Of a stretch of DNA of 64,000 bases, positions 11,843 through 22,904 are shown piece by piece. A model generated the notes under the pieces. It ran no database searches and had not been told where the DNA came from. It saw only the letters and a program-made list of their open reading frames with translations. The position numbers and the translations under genes were made by a program. Origin of the DNA: Syngnathus acus (taxonomy: Eukaryota; Chordata; Actinopteri; Syngnathiformes; Syngnathidae); the NCBI RefSeq assembly GCF_901709675.1, contig NC_051102.1, positions 8,279,412 to 8,343,411 on the forward strand, given 5' to 3'. The first letter of the stretch is position 1. The number at the start of each line of letters is the position of its first letter.

Positions 11843-14720
11843 AAACTGAAATAGGAAAAAGAAACACGTCAAACCTGTCATTTATTTTATGCCTTGCTGT
11901 GTTTGCATTGATTAGCTTGGATGTGTTTCACATTTTCCTGTCGGCGACTTGAAAAGCGAGTCTTTGCCAGGCTCCGTCCCTGTTCCTGATGCCGTTTGAT
12001 CATAAAAGGAAAAATCACATCGGATCACGTCAGAAGCCAAGTGGCTTGCTTCTCAAGCGCAATTTTAAGGGGCTTTTTCGATTTTCCAATGCTAATGTTT
12101 GTTCATTCTTATTCAAAGACATCCCGGCCTGAAACGATCAAAAAAAGTAAGCGTTGTAATCAAAAACTCTTGCGTTGTATCTCACTGGTGTTGCTAATGA
12201 AATGGCCTCCAGTGGCTATTTTCATTTTTGCATATCAAGTCCTACTTGTCATTCAAACAGTGTTCACTTTTTAAAATGTCTTTACGCACGACTACCATCT
12301 GTCCTTATTGTCATTCGTGCAATCTTTATCCGCCCGTCTGAGCCACTCTCGCCACACACGCAAGTACACAAAGGAGGCTTCAGTGGCCAGAAAAAAAAAG
12401 CGTGACGGACCTCTGCTGTCCCACAGCTGTCACTGTAGTGTCATCGGCCAGCCTGGACAATCACACACACACACACACACACCAGACCGAGCGTAAAACA
12501 GCGTTCAATTTGCAGTTTTACCTTTTTTGATTCCCCCCCCTCCCAACGCTGACCTTGCCTAAGCAGGAAACACATTCTGATTGTGTTTGTGTCAGGACTC
12601 AGGTGGCGGCGCACCGGACTGTAGCACCTTTCAGCGGGTGCCGCCGAGCTCACGCACCTGCTGCAACTTCCTGACAGTCCACTACAAATAGTGCGTGACG
12701 GCATCCGAGTGGTTCGTGGCCACCTGACCCCAAAGCCGAACCTCCAAAGGCGAATGCATTCTCCAAAATGGTTATTGAAGTCTAATTCCACTCTCCTCCA
12801 AATGATCAGGCTGTGTGTGGTTGCAGTTTTTTTAGTGGGGGGTGGGTCTTCCCCTGCATTTCATCAATCTTGTCTTGTGTGCACGCAGTTATTCATCATG
12901 CAGGATTACGCAACAGAGGCTCACATAATAGAATCTTCTTCCCAGCTAGAAGGTTGTGGGTGCAGATGAGTGTGCGGCGCATCAGAGCAGCTTTTGAAGT
13001 GGCATTTATCTGAAATGGTGTCATTTTTAAAGAGTCAGTCCTTCCTCCGGGCGAAAAATGATGCGGTGTTCGGCAAGAGCGAGATGTGGAACGGAGGTTT
13101 GTCTAGGTCAGGGGTGCACCATTAAAAGTCAAAGAGGTTCACTATGCCCCCCCACCTTCACACACACTCTCCATTGGTTAAATTGAAGGTCAAAACCCCC
13201 CAAACTGGCACACGTTAAAAAAAAAAAAATCCAATTCCCCAAAAGGTCCCCAGAATACAAAGCTCCAAAATTTCTCACCACCTTCATCCACCCAAAAGTT
13301 GTTCCCTCCAAAATAACCGCACCAATTAACACAATCCAACAATAGCGATGCTAATATCTTTTTTTTTATGCTGCTTTCCAGTCGCTCCGGGATTCTTTTC
13401 TCGGCTCATTATGCCGCCTGTGGCATGTGGAGGCTCAAGAGAGTACGGACCATCCTCTTCTCGCTGTTTGTTAGTGTTTGGCAGTGTAGCCGGGTGGATC
13501 AATGGCTGCAAACTTTGCATGCGGAGATTGTGGCACTTAAAATCTCAATAGGGCTTCTAATGTTGAAGAATAAAATTCAACACAGTCCGCATACTTACGT
13601 GTAAGTGAATTCTCTAATAAGTTATAGACTGCACTTGCTGCTTTTTGCTTTTACTCATTAAATGGCCATTAAGTTCAATTCAATGATTTTTTTTTTCCTC
13701 TTCCAACGGGAGAGATACATTGCCCGTGGCGCAGGCAGTGATATGACATCACTGAAATTGATCATTGTCAAATCCAGGTAGAGAGAAAAAAAAAAAAAAA
13801 GCCCCGCCACAGCTTTAGCTTCTAATCAACCGAGCGGGCAGCTAAACAAAATCCCAGAACCTTCTCCATCCAACATCAGGCTTGGATACATTCATATTCA
13901 TGTGATGCGGTCGCCGTAGTAACCCAAACCGAGGCAACCTTGCACATTTAATTTGCCATTTCATGGTTTCTAATGAGGCTTTGCTTTATGAATGCTCGTC
14001 TCGCTCGTCTTTTTTGTACAAGACGCTGTCATTCCCAGCAAGTGCTTTAAAAGTCCACACGGAAGCTGATAAATGAAGCTGTCACGAAGGAGGATACAGA
14101 TGCATGCCGCCCCCTCCCCCTCCCCCACACGTTCATCGACTTAGCCGCAAATAAGCTCCTCCGATCGACTCGCTCTGATCGAGCGTACCGATGCTGCGGC
14201 GTGACCTTTTGTGCTGGGAACCAAGCATGATTATCATTTTCTTTTTTAAAATATATACTTATTTTAAGCCTGTGCCGTCTGCGGCGTGTTTACCCGTCTG
14301 CTGCCGCTCTTTATTTTTGCGGCATGCCAAATCACTCCCGCCGAATTTAGTCGATGCCATTTAGAGTGAAGCGAAGCTAAATGTCAGTCACCTGCGGAAC
14401 TAATGCTCCAGCGAAGCTATTTCACACAGGAGCAACATTTGTCTCAAACACGCCGGTGGGTGGGGGGGACACATGATTTGCCCCCTATTGAATTGTTGCT
14501 GCGTCGCTATTATGCGCTGATTGCGTAACCCGACAAGCATTGGTGGCTTTGTCCAAATTCGCAGGCCGCGTCCCGAGAAGGCCGTTTTTCGGCCGTGTGA
14601 CGTCACTTCCGGCGTGACTCGATCGCAATTGCTGTCGAAATACACATTAAGCCTGTCCAAATTGCTTTATGCAGTCCATTGAGGCTACCTGAGGAGGAAC
14701 GTCCAAAGAGCCAGTCTGCC
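11843..14720. other. No gene seen between the hAT element and MITE copy 1
   Basis: CA microsatellite at 12462, C-runs near 12530 and A-runs near 13785. No coding signal. Confidence 0.6.
12462..12482 (+). repeat. (CA)n microsatellite
   Basis: About ten CA units. Confidence 0.9.
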
Positions 14721-14957
14721 ACCGTATTTTCCGCACTATAAGGCGCACCTAGAAACCTCCAATTTTCTCAAAAGTGCGCCTTATAATCAGGTGCGCCTTA
14801 TATATGGACCAATATTGAGCCACTACAGCAGGCGTGTCCAAAGTCCGGCCCGCGGGCCAAATGTATATATCTTATATATGGACAAAGTTTTAAAATGGGC
14901 CATTCATTGAAGGTGCGCCTTATAATCCGGTGCGCCCTATAGTGCGGAAAATACGGT
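14721..14957. mobile_element. Palindromic MITE, copy 1
   Basis: The ends are 29-bp inverted repeats starting ACCGTATTTTCCGCACTATA, with one mismatch, and further GTGCGCCTTATA motifs lie inside. The element is 237 bp and non-coding. Its interior also contains a GTCCAAAGTCCGGCCCGCGG segment typical of a different, hAT-type repeat. This suggests one element inserted into another and was later eroded. A second copy lies at 49795-50191. I see no clear target duplication. Confidence 0.8.
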
Positions 14958-16591
14958 AATTGTCTTTTTAGAATTAGAAAACCACGTCCGGGGGGGGGGG
15001 GGTTCTGCTGGCTTGGTTGTTGTCTCAGCATGAGCACAGGAGGAAATTACACTTGTGCCATAATGCCACGCTATTCTGGGCCCTTGGAAGAAACACAGAC
15101 TGTTTACCAACAGCTTTGGTTGTCAGTCAATTTATAGCTTGTACGTCTACGTAATACATCAGCATGTACATCTATGTTTAAGTGAACAAAAATGTGTAAT
15201 AAAACATTTGTTTGGTACCAGGAGAAGATTCACATCATATTAGAACATTAAAAAAAAAATTGACATACAAAATACACAACAGAAATATACATAAGTGTTT
15301 TTTATCCCCATCTCCTCATCTACAGCCATTCATTTCTAGTTCCATCCATATCTTGTTGATCTGATTGGCTCATAATGGATTTGATGGCTAATCAACTTTT
15401 TCTAAACCATTCGTTTTGACTAATTTCTATCCATGCATAAAATATGTTCACTTATTACAGGTGCGAAATGTAAAAATGGACAATGTTGCTCTAATGTTGT
15501 CATTAGGCAGAAGAATGAAGGTTGATTAAGATGCAGGTACCCTGATTGCTTCGTGATGACGATAGCAAGATAAAAAATGCAAGCTAGCGTCCCTCCAAAG
15601 GCACATTGAGTTGCCTCGTGTATAAAATGTGCTAAAGCTGCCGTTCCTTGCTGAAAACTACTCAAAGTTTATAACCAAGGGGAAATAAACTTTCCCGCAC
15701 ATCAGCAGGCAGAGCCAGCTTATTTGTTCATTAGCCGGTTAGCCATACGTTACCGCTAGCGGTTAGCCGCCTACCTGTGCGACTGTGAGAGTGTTTTTTG
15801 GTGGCTGCGTTTGTTTTAACTTCCACGTCTGTTTACAGCTGGACGACGACAGAAAATAATAATGCTCCGCGCATCCAGATGGTGCGCGACATATTGCAGG
15901 TTGTTGTTGTTAGGGAATATAAAAATGGAGGTTGGCCAGTGGAATTTGGCTTGCCACATGAGCGGGAACATTAAAAAAGAAACACACACATATGTTAAGC
16001 GGCAAGTCCATCAAGCTTCAAGCGGGTATGATTGATGAGAGCAATTAGCGGCATTTGAGGAGGGACATGTCGGAGAGTTGTGGAGTTCGTTTTCATCTTA
16101 ATGGCTGCTTTGAACTACCTTGTGACCTTCTTGTGAACCCGGGACAATGCATTGTTATAGTATAGTATATAGCGACTATATAAAATGATTCCCCGCCCTT
16201 GTATGATACCAAGCGCTCGACAACACAGCTATTACGGGACATTACAGGTGTAAGCGATGCGCTCGGAATCAAAGCAGGCCCGGGTTCTGCTTCCTCACGC
16301 TTTCTCTGTGTGGCGCTGCCAAAAATATCTTCGCTCTCGCTGCTTGCTTTGACATTATCACGACGATTAAACAAAGCAATCGCGCTTCAAAGCTGTCGCA
16401 GGTTTTAGATAGCGAGTTGCAGAAGGCGGCGCTCTAGAAGCGAGCGTAAATGAAAGTGGGGTACACGCAGACGATTTTTTTAAAATCAGGGCCCCCCCCG
16501 CACACGACGAGAAAAAAAGGATGATAAAAGAAAACACACCACATCTATACCAGACGTTAAGTTTCACAGCTCTCTTTTTCGAAGTTTTGAG

Positions 16592-16634
16592 TTGCAGTAC
16601 CAATATTGACCAGTGAGAGGCAGTGTGGTACCAC
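16592..16634 (+). repeat. Short dispersed repeat, copy 1
   Basis: TTGCAGTACC, then GAGAGGCAGTGTGGTACCAC, matches 42357-42399 at roughly six differences in 43 bases. The similarity fades outside this core. Confidence 0.4.
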
Positions 16635-17066
16635 CTGGCACCAATGAAACAGAAAAATACAAATTCGATTGAGTAAATAGCTTCCTGGAGAACCAATCCA
16701 GCCTCCTCCACTTTTTTTCAGCTTTTCTGTCGGCGCCTCCCCGGCGCTTTGCCACTTATCGAAATGTACGCCGGCCTTCCGTTTGGTTGCACGCAGGAAA
16801 ATTGCCCCCCCCTCCCATCCAGTTGCAATCATCGCGCTTGGCCGGCTGCAGGTGCAAATCCGTAATGTGCCGGCGCATTTAGGTTGTGTTCTCTCAGAGG
16901 AGTTGCCTTTTGCCTTCTCTGGATCTGTCAAACATGCTAATCAACTTCCTCGCCGTCCAAACACTCCATCACTGCCTCCAGCTCGCATTCGTTTTAATGC
17001 ATTGTCTCGCACGTACGCGCTATACAAACCGAATCGTAGAATCATTTGGATTGGCCTCTCCAATCA

Positions 17067-17084
17067 CCCCCCCCCCCCCCCCCC
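17067..17084 (+). repeat. Run of 18 C
   Basis: A pure C homopolymer in otherwise unremarkable upstream sequence. Confidence 0.9.
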
Positions 17085-19467
17085 AACCCACTCCCAGGGC
17101 TACCACAGATGTCCTGCAACCTATCATTTTCTCCGCAGTGGAATAACGGTGACGTATTCCCGTCGCTGGCGCAGCTGAATTTTAAAAAGCTCTCCTCGCC
17201 GACCGCCCACGCGCCAACGGCACTAGTGCGAGCGTCATTAACATAAACTTTGCCGGCTGCCTGCGGCCTTCTCCCTACTGCTGACTTATTCATTTGCAGA
17301 CGTGAAATTGCTGTTGTTGCAGACAAAGGGCGAGGTGGAAATGGGCCTGGTTAGATTGATATCTTCTGGCAAATTGGCTGGTTATATGTAATTGTCTGGC
17401 GTGGGCGGGGGCAAATGTAATTCGCTTTTGTACAGTTTCCTTTATGTCTGCTTGTGCAGATGGACTTGCAAATAAGTCCACATGAGTTCTCGCTGTGGAG
17501 AGAAAGAATTATAATAATCATAGCCTTTTACTTAAATCTTGTTCTGATTCAGTTTAGCCTTGGAAAACAACGGCAATAATAACATTCCCACACATGTATA
17601 AAAAAAATAAAACATCATGAAAAACAGCCCTATTGTACTACTTTTGAGGCGTTTGACTTCAGAGGTTCCACTTGATAAGCTTATTTATGCTACAGAGATT
17701 CGAGGGGTGGCAAATAAAATGTGAAAAGTCCCACACGGCTGCCTCCACTTCTAATTACGTGTCATAAATTATCCCGACGCTCTAAATATTTAAAGCATAT
17801 TTTGACATGTTGCTCATTTACGTTTCCCCCCAGCGAGCGCCTCAGTTGTGTCGCCATCACTCAGCAAGTATACAGGCAATGCTGTCAAAAGCGTAAATGA
17901 AAGTAAATGAGTCATGTTTATGGGTTCAAACAAAAATGTTCAATTACTTCCGTTGGCAAAAAGTCTGATGACGCAAAAGCGCGCATAATTGGTTTTTTGA
18001 TCGACGCGATATTGATCCCGCGTAGGAGTTGCGTGCGTGTTTCTGCTGCTAGCGTGTCACCCTTGACGTGTTTTAATGAGGGGGTTTCACGGGAAATTAG
18101 ACTTGCAGAGTTATTATGCAGTCTCCAGCCATATTATTAGGTACACTTTTCAGATTCACTGCGGCGTGCTGGAATTTGTTTGATTGGTCACAAAATTATG
18201 TTTTCACTGCAAACAATTCATTATAGTTCAACTATTTATGCCAGTGACTTATAGTGACAATAAGACTAATTCGATTCCCTACCACTAGATGGCGTATCCA
18301 CTTTTTTGGTTGGTGTTGCGCCATGACATTTTTTGAAGTACATGTGCCTTGGCTTGATAAAGTCTGGCAATCATTAGGCACAGGAACATTAGGTTCCTTT
18401 GTCGCCTTTTTCTACGCGGAATTTGTAAAACACAAATCATGGACTACAAAGCCTTATAAAATCATTGCGGAATGAACAATTTCACAATTAGATTAATTTG
18501 CCACTGAATCATTGCTCTGTAATAAATAGAAAAGACATTTTAAGTGTCTCTCGAAGGATAATTAATAAGATCAAAGTTCTTGCTGTTCTTGTTGATCTGT
18601 TACTGAAAAAAAAAAAAAAAAAAAGAGCTCATTAATTTGGAGCAAAACATTTTAGGGTGAAGTCTCCACTAACAAAAACAACAATAAACAGACATATGCA
18701 ACTGAAAATTACAACCACATTGACTGTGCCAATCGACATTTTGTTTACGAGGGTGAATTTACTATTTTTTTCATATGCTCCAGCTCCTATATTGGAACTC
18801 ATTAGATTGCCTATAACAATTCGAGCCAGGCCATTGGGAGTTGTCCGTTGTGATTGGAGGCCGCCGGCTGCCTGTGACGGCCGTGCCGATGTCACACTCC
18901 GACTCTCGACGGCCCTCCCCGAACCGTTTTCCTTTGGTTTGTGGACCTGCAGACACATTGATTTCTTCTCTTGTGTTCGCGCGAGGCTAAATTGGAAGCG
19001 TGACAACAATAACAACGGAATGAGAGTGTGTTTTGTTGGTCCGACATCGCACCCAGCGAGTATCATTTGTTGCGCCTATATAATGCAGGTGACGGATTTA
19101 TTTGCTGGTTTTCTATTGACGCAATAAATAACATTTTCATATATTTATTATTCATTAGACACGCCGGCGTGTTCGTAGACTCACTGTATCACGTAACAGC
19201 GAGTATAAAATATCAACAATGGGAGCAACAACATACAGCCTTGAGATACGTCTGACCCCACTTTTGGATTTTTTCGAAATACTAGTCGTAATTCAGCCTA
19301 TTTTTGTTTCCCTTCGACATGAGAACTAAAATTGAGCTATGAATGATGTAGGCTGTATACGTGTACTCAAGTAAATTCACAATAAGCAGCCGTTTGGCAC
19401 ATAGTGAACAAAGACAAAATGGCCGCCCTCTGAAAAGAGCTGGATTTTGCCTCCGAATTCATATGAC

Positions 19468-19576
19468 ACAATATTAATTAGAATGCCATATTTCGACTAG
19501 TGGGGGCGCATAGAAAATATCGTAAAGACATTTTTTGACTTGACGTCCCCTTTTATGTCCACTAGCATAATGCTAA
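19468..19576 (+). repeat. Dispersed repeat, copy 1 of a pair
   Basis: CAATATTAATTAGAATGCCA, GACTAG, and TTTTTTGACTTGACGTCCCC align in order with 60513-60623. About 100 bases are recognisably related. I do not recognise the family. Confidence 0.5.
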
Positions 19577-20876
19577 TGTGAAACGCCATACATGGGCTAA
19601 CAAATAGCATCAATGTGGTTTTTATAATGCAGCTAGCAATGCGCAAAGCCAAATTTTTTCCCACGATATTACAGAGTGCTATTGAGTATACAGCCACGAT
19701 CTGAGAGCATATGGTAGAGTGCATATTGGTCAAGGAGGAGAAGCGACACCTTGTGCTGGATGTGGTGGCTGTCAAACACAGGAAGCCCATGCGTGATCAC
19801 ATTCAGCTCCGTGACTCACGTTCTCGTAGTGCTCTCGATTACGTGGCTCGGGAACGTCACGAAAACAATCTGCCAGCCGTTTGTGGCGCGTGGCGTCTGT
19901 CTATTTGTATCGACGGGGGCACGCCGCTATCTGTCATGTGTGCAATTTGCTACAGCTCTTTATCGTGGATTGTATTGGATTGCGCAGCCGCACGTAATGG
20001 ACCGCATCGTAGAAGTCCATCGATTATTTGGAATTGATGGCTGGTTGTGGAGGAATGCAGGGAAATGCAGTTTGGCTGTTTCAAATGGTTTGCCAACATG
20101 ACGTCAGCGAGAGGAAGATAAGCTACTATAAATAAAAGTATTGACCTTGGCTGTCCCAAAGGTCACATTAAACTTCATTCTTTTCTGTTTTGTTTCACGT
20201 GTCATAGAGACAGATGTGAGAGCCTCAGTATTTGACAGCTTAGGCTTTGCAGTTTTTGTCAGCATTCCCTTTGGCCAAGGCTCGTTGAAGCAGTGTTGCG
20301 TAATTGCCGACTGGCAAGAAGTTTTTCTGTCCCTGACTGCAGTTTACTGCCAGTTTGAGGAGCTTTTAGGCTTCAAACGGAAGATTACGATGCTCAACGA
20401 CCTGAAGTCACGATGGCTAAAGCTTCATCACTCTCTGAGGTATCGGCTGAATTTGCGTTTTCTTTTTTTTTTCAGTATAAACTTTCCCTGGTTTTGTGCG
20501 AACGCCTAATTTAGTGAAGCAACAACTTGCTACGGATAAATTGTAATTGTTGGAGCAGTGTGACGGACCATAAAACCTTTCAGACTGACGTTAAATTGCC
20601 GTCGGGGACAGAAAATTGCCGGGCGGCAATTTCGCAATACTTCTCCGCACGACAGCATAGATAATATGTAACATTTGGTGTTGTGAAGGCACCTCAGGGT
20701 CATGTTGGCGAAACGGAAACAAAGGAGTGCATGAATGCACAATCACACACTCACACTTTTATCGCGCATACTATATGCACGTCAATTCAGGAAGCGTCAA
20801 ATCAAAAAAACACGCTTGTCCAGTTTTTGTGAAAACCCGCCCAGCCGCTGTAAAGGTGCTCCCTGGCTTACAAGGA
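19577..20876. other. Upstream flank of the small agap3 first exon
   Basis: No recognisable gene. Frames of about 100-120 codons exist on the + strand (19711-20509) but overlap each other and show no known motif. A promoter for the 21219 exon may lie in 20.7-21.2 kb; I see no TATA box or CpG island there. Confidence 0.5.
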
Positions 20877-20902
20877 GGGGGGGGGGGGGGGGGGGGGGGG
20901 GG
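20877..20902 (+). repeat. Uninterrupted run of 26 G
   Basis: A pure G homopolymer, about 320 bases before the small agap3 first exon. It could form stacked quadruplex structures, and its exact length may be a sequencing estimate. Confidence 0.9.
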
Positions 20903-21159
20903 ACATGTTTGCTTGCGGGACAGAAGAGGTGGACAAGACAATCTCTGTTACCTGCTCTTTGTTTTGGAGGGGGAGCTAGCTAGCAAGTAGCGCTACTCTC
21001 ATTTTCTTCCTGGACTGGACCCACACCAAGACAAGAAGAAGAGTGGATTAGCTTTAATCCTATCAGGCTTTCTCATGACGTGGGGCCCTTCTGAGTACAC
21101 CTGCAGCGCCAAGGACAAAACGCTCCATCCAACGTGGGCACCAGGATTTAAGGAGTACC

Positions 21160-21222
21160 ATGCCGAAGCCAACGGATGACCCGGTTTTGTGGCTATGTTG
21201 TCAATTTAGATGTAGATTATGA
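21160..21222 (+). CDS. Upstream ORF whose stop overlaps the start of the small first exon
   Basis: An ATG with A at -3 opens a 20-codon reading frame that ends in a TGA at 21220-21222. That TGA sits inside the tandem ATGATG (21219-21224) that starts the small agap3 first exon, so stop and start overlap. Overlaps of this kind are known to permit termination-coupled reinitiation. Whether this stretch is really in the 5' UTR is inferred, because no transcript is available. Confidence 0.35.
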   Translation: MPKPTDDPVLWLCCQFRCRL

Positions 21223-21330
21223 TGCTCTGCTTTGGGAGCCGAAGGCGAAATCGACACCAATGGAGTGAAAAGGACCCTTTGCTTGACGACGAGCCGTTCA
21301 ACATTCCCAATCCCTACTACCTGGACTCAG
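21219..21330 (+). CDS. agap3: agap3 alternative first coding exon (short N-terminus)
   Basis: Tandem ATGs at 21219 and 21222 follow an in-frame TAG at 21213. The frame then runs 37 codons with protein-like composition: MMLCFGSRRR, a basic-aromatic patch (NRHQW), then an acidic, di-leucine-containing stretch (EKDPLLDDEP) and NPYYLDS. It ends at a consensus donor (CAG|GTAAAT) in phase 1 with a final G. That G joins the AT of the 27275 exon to make the Asp of DSFVNSQEW, exactly as the phase requires. The Cys at residue 4 beside a basic run could be a lipid-anchor site, which is inference. I do not recall a matching human isoform. It could instead be a first exon of another, overlapping gene, but the phase fit and the position upstream of the shared exon favour agap3. 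Confidence 0.6.
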
Positions 21331-22904
21331 GTAAATAAAATAAAAAAAAAAAATATATATATGTCTGTCCACCCACCTTTGCCCGCATACATCTGTGCTA
21401 TTTGCACCGAAACCCAAGACGACTTCCTGAACCCTCTCGGGAATGTTTTCGTCTGCTGATAACACACAAAAGCGTTTACCGTAGTAAAATTCATTCCTCG
21501 GTATCTCACCAATCAAATGATGACGTTGAAACGTCAACAACAAAAATGTGCAGAATGTTGTTTTGATGTTCGCACATGGTTCAACTGGATTTCCATTTCA
21601 TAGCGGATAAGTCCCACAAAAACATCAGCAGCATGTTGCTCTCATGCAATTTGCGTCTGATTTGGATTTCCCCAAAAAATGTGAACTTATCTGTGTGGGC
21701 AGTAACTGATTTTTTTTTTAATGTGTTGACCTCTACCCATATGGGGGTTCCTCGGTTTACAACATTGTTCTGTCTTATAATGGCTCGTTCTGTGTAAAAT
21801 GCTTAGTTTTAGAGGCGGCTGGTTCCAATTTTTTCTTTTACCATCTGCATTTGGTCATCGTTTTGAAAAAAAGCTAACATTTCAGTTAACTCGCCAGTGA
21901 TCCCATTAGCTTGTCTCTTTCAGGTCACAAGGGGGCAATGTTGTGCTCTAACCCGGCTTGACGCAAATGTTGCCTCTCTTACTACGATGCAGATTTTTTT
22001 TTTTCCTTCCCTTCCATATTTATTGAATGTAATATTTCCTGATCTGGAAACAAGCAGTGCAGTGAAGAAAAGACGCAATTTCCTCCCCACCAAAAATAGC
22101 GACTTTGCTTCCCACGCAGTGTGTGGGCGATGTAGTGGCACCAACTATATGTGTGCATACATGTGCAGTTGTCAGCAAAAAAAAAAAATCCTGCAGATAT
22201 ATGAAAGCTTGAGAACATTCCTGTGACTATATCGCCCTCTTGGCATTGTGTGTTTTTTGCATATAAGCAAAACATGGCGCCTTTTCATGGCTGCCGCAGA
22301 TTTGTGGATTCCTGCACTGTGTGTGCAATCAGTTCCCATGTTTATCTTTTCATGTTTCCAAGAGTTGCTGGAGAAGAAGCAGTAGAGCAGCTCTGAGGAA
22401 AGAGCCACGGGGCCTTGTGAGTTCCACTCCTTGTTTTCCATGTGTTCCCGGGGGTTGCATGGCTCTGCTCGAAAGTTCAGAGACACACACACTCCCTCGG
22501 CTCAGAGATTAAAGGGGCTTGTCTGCAGCACTTGCAACAAGAGCTGCTCACAGTTCGCAACTTGCCCAAGAGGCGGGATGAGTTGCTTTTTGCAAGTTTA
22601 GCAGTCATGACTTTGGCAAACTGTGTGGAGGTTGTGTGATTTTTTTTTTTTTCCTTTCCTTGGTCAGCTTGTTTGTACTCTCACCAAGTCGAACAAAGTC
22701 TCTTTCGGACACTTAGTGCTTACGCAAGGATGCAGGTGGAGGCTTTGCTCTGCTCCGACATTTTTTGAAGTTTGCTCTCGCGTCAAAGGTGAGGGATTAT
22801 GCCTGCAACTGGAATTTGCTCTTCAAATTGAGGAATGCCAAAACTTCCTCGGAGCATGTGAGTCCCTTTGTCCGTAGCGTGTGAAAGCGTTGGGGTACAG
22901 TGCC
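21331..22904 (+). other. Interval between the two agap3 first exons
   Basis: Intron for the small-first-exon transcript; promoter and 5' UTR of the large first exon should lie in its last few hundred bases. Several T-tracts and short upstream ATGs. No TATA box seen. Confidence 0.6.

Larger units (their letters stand above)
14958..19467. other. No gene seen; homopolymers
   Basis: Contains the 43-bp repeat at 16592, C-run at 17067, A-run at 18605 and a one-mismatch CTCF-like site (CCACTAGATGGCGT, 18282). No coding signal. Confidence 0.6.

Noticed and set aside
19711-20509. Three overlapping + strand frames of 108-122 codons
   Set aside because: Different frames overlap with equal plausibility and none resembles a known protein.
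22881-22904. Upstream GTG as start of the large first exon
   Set aside because: The first ATG (22905) after the in-frame TAG at 22875 is the normal choice in a vertebrate mRNA.
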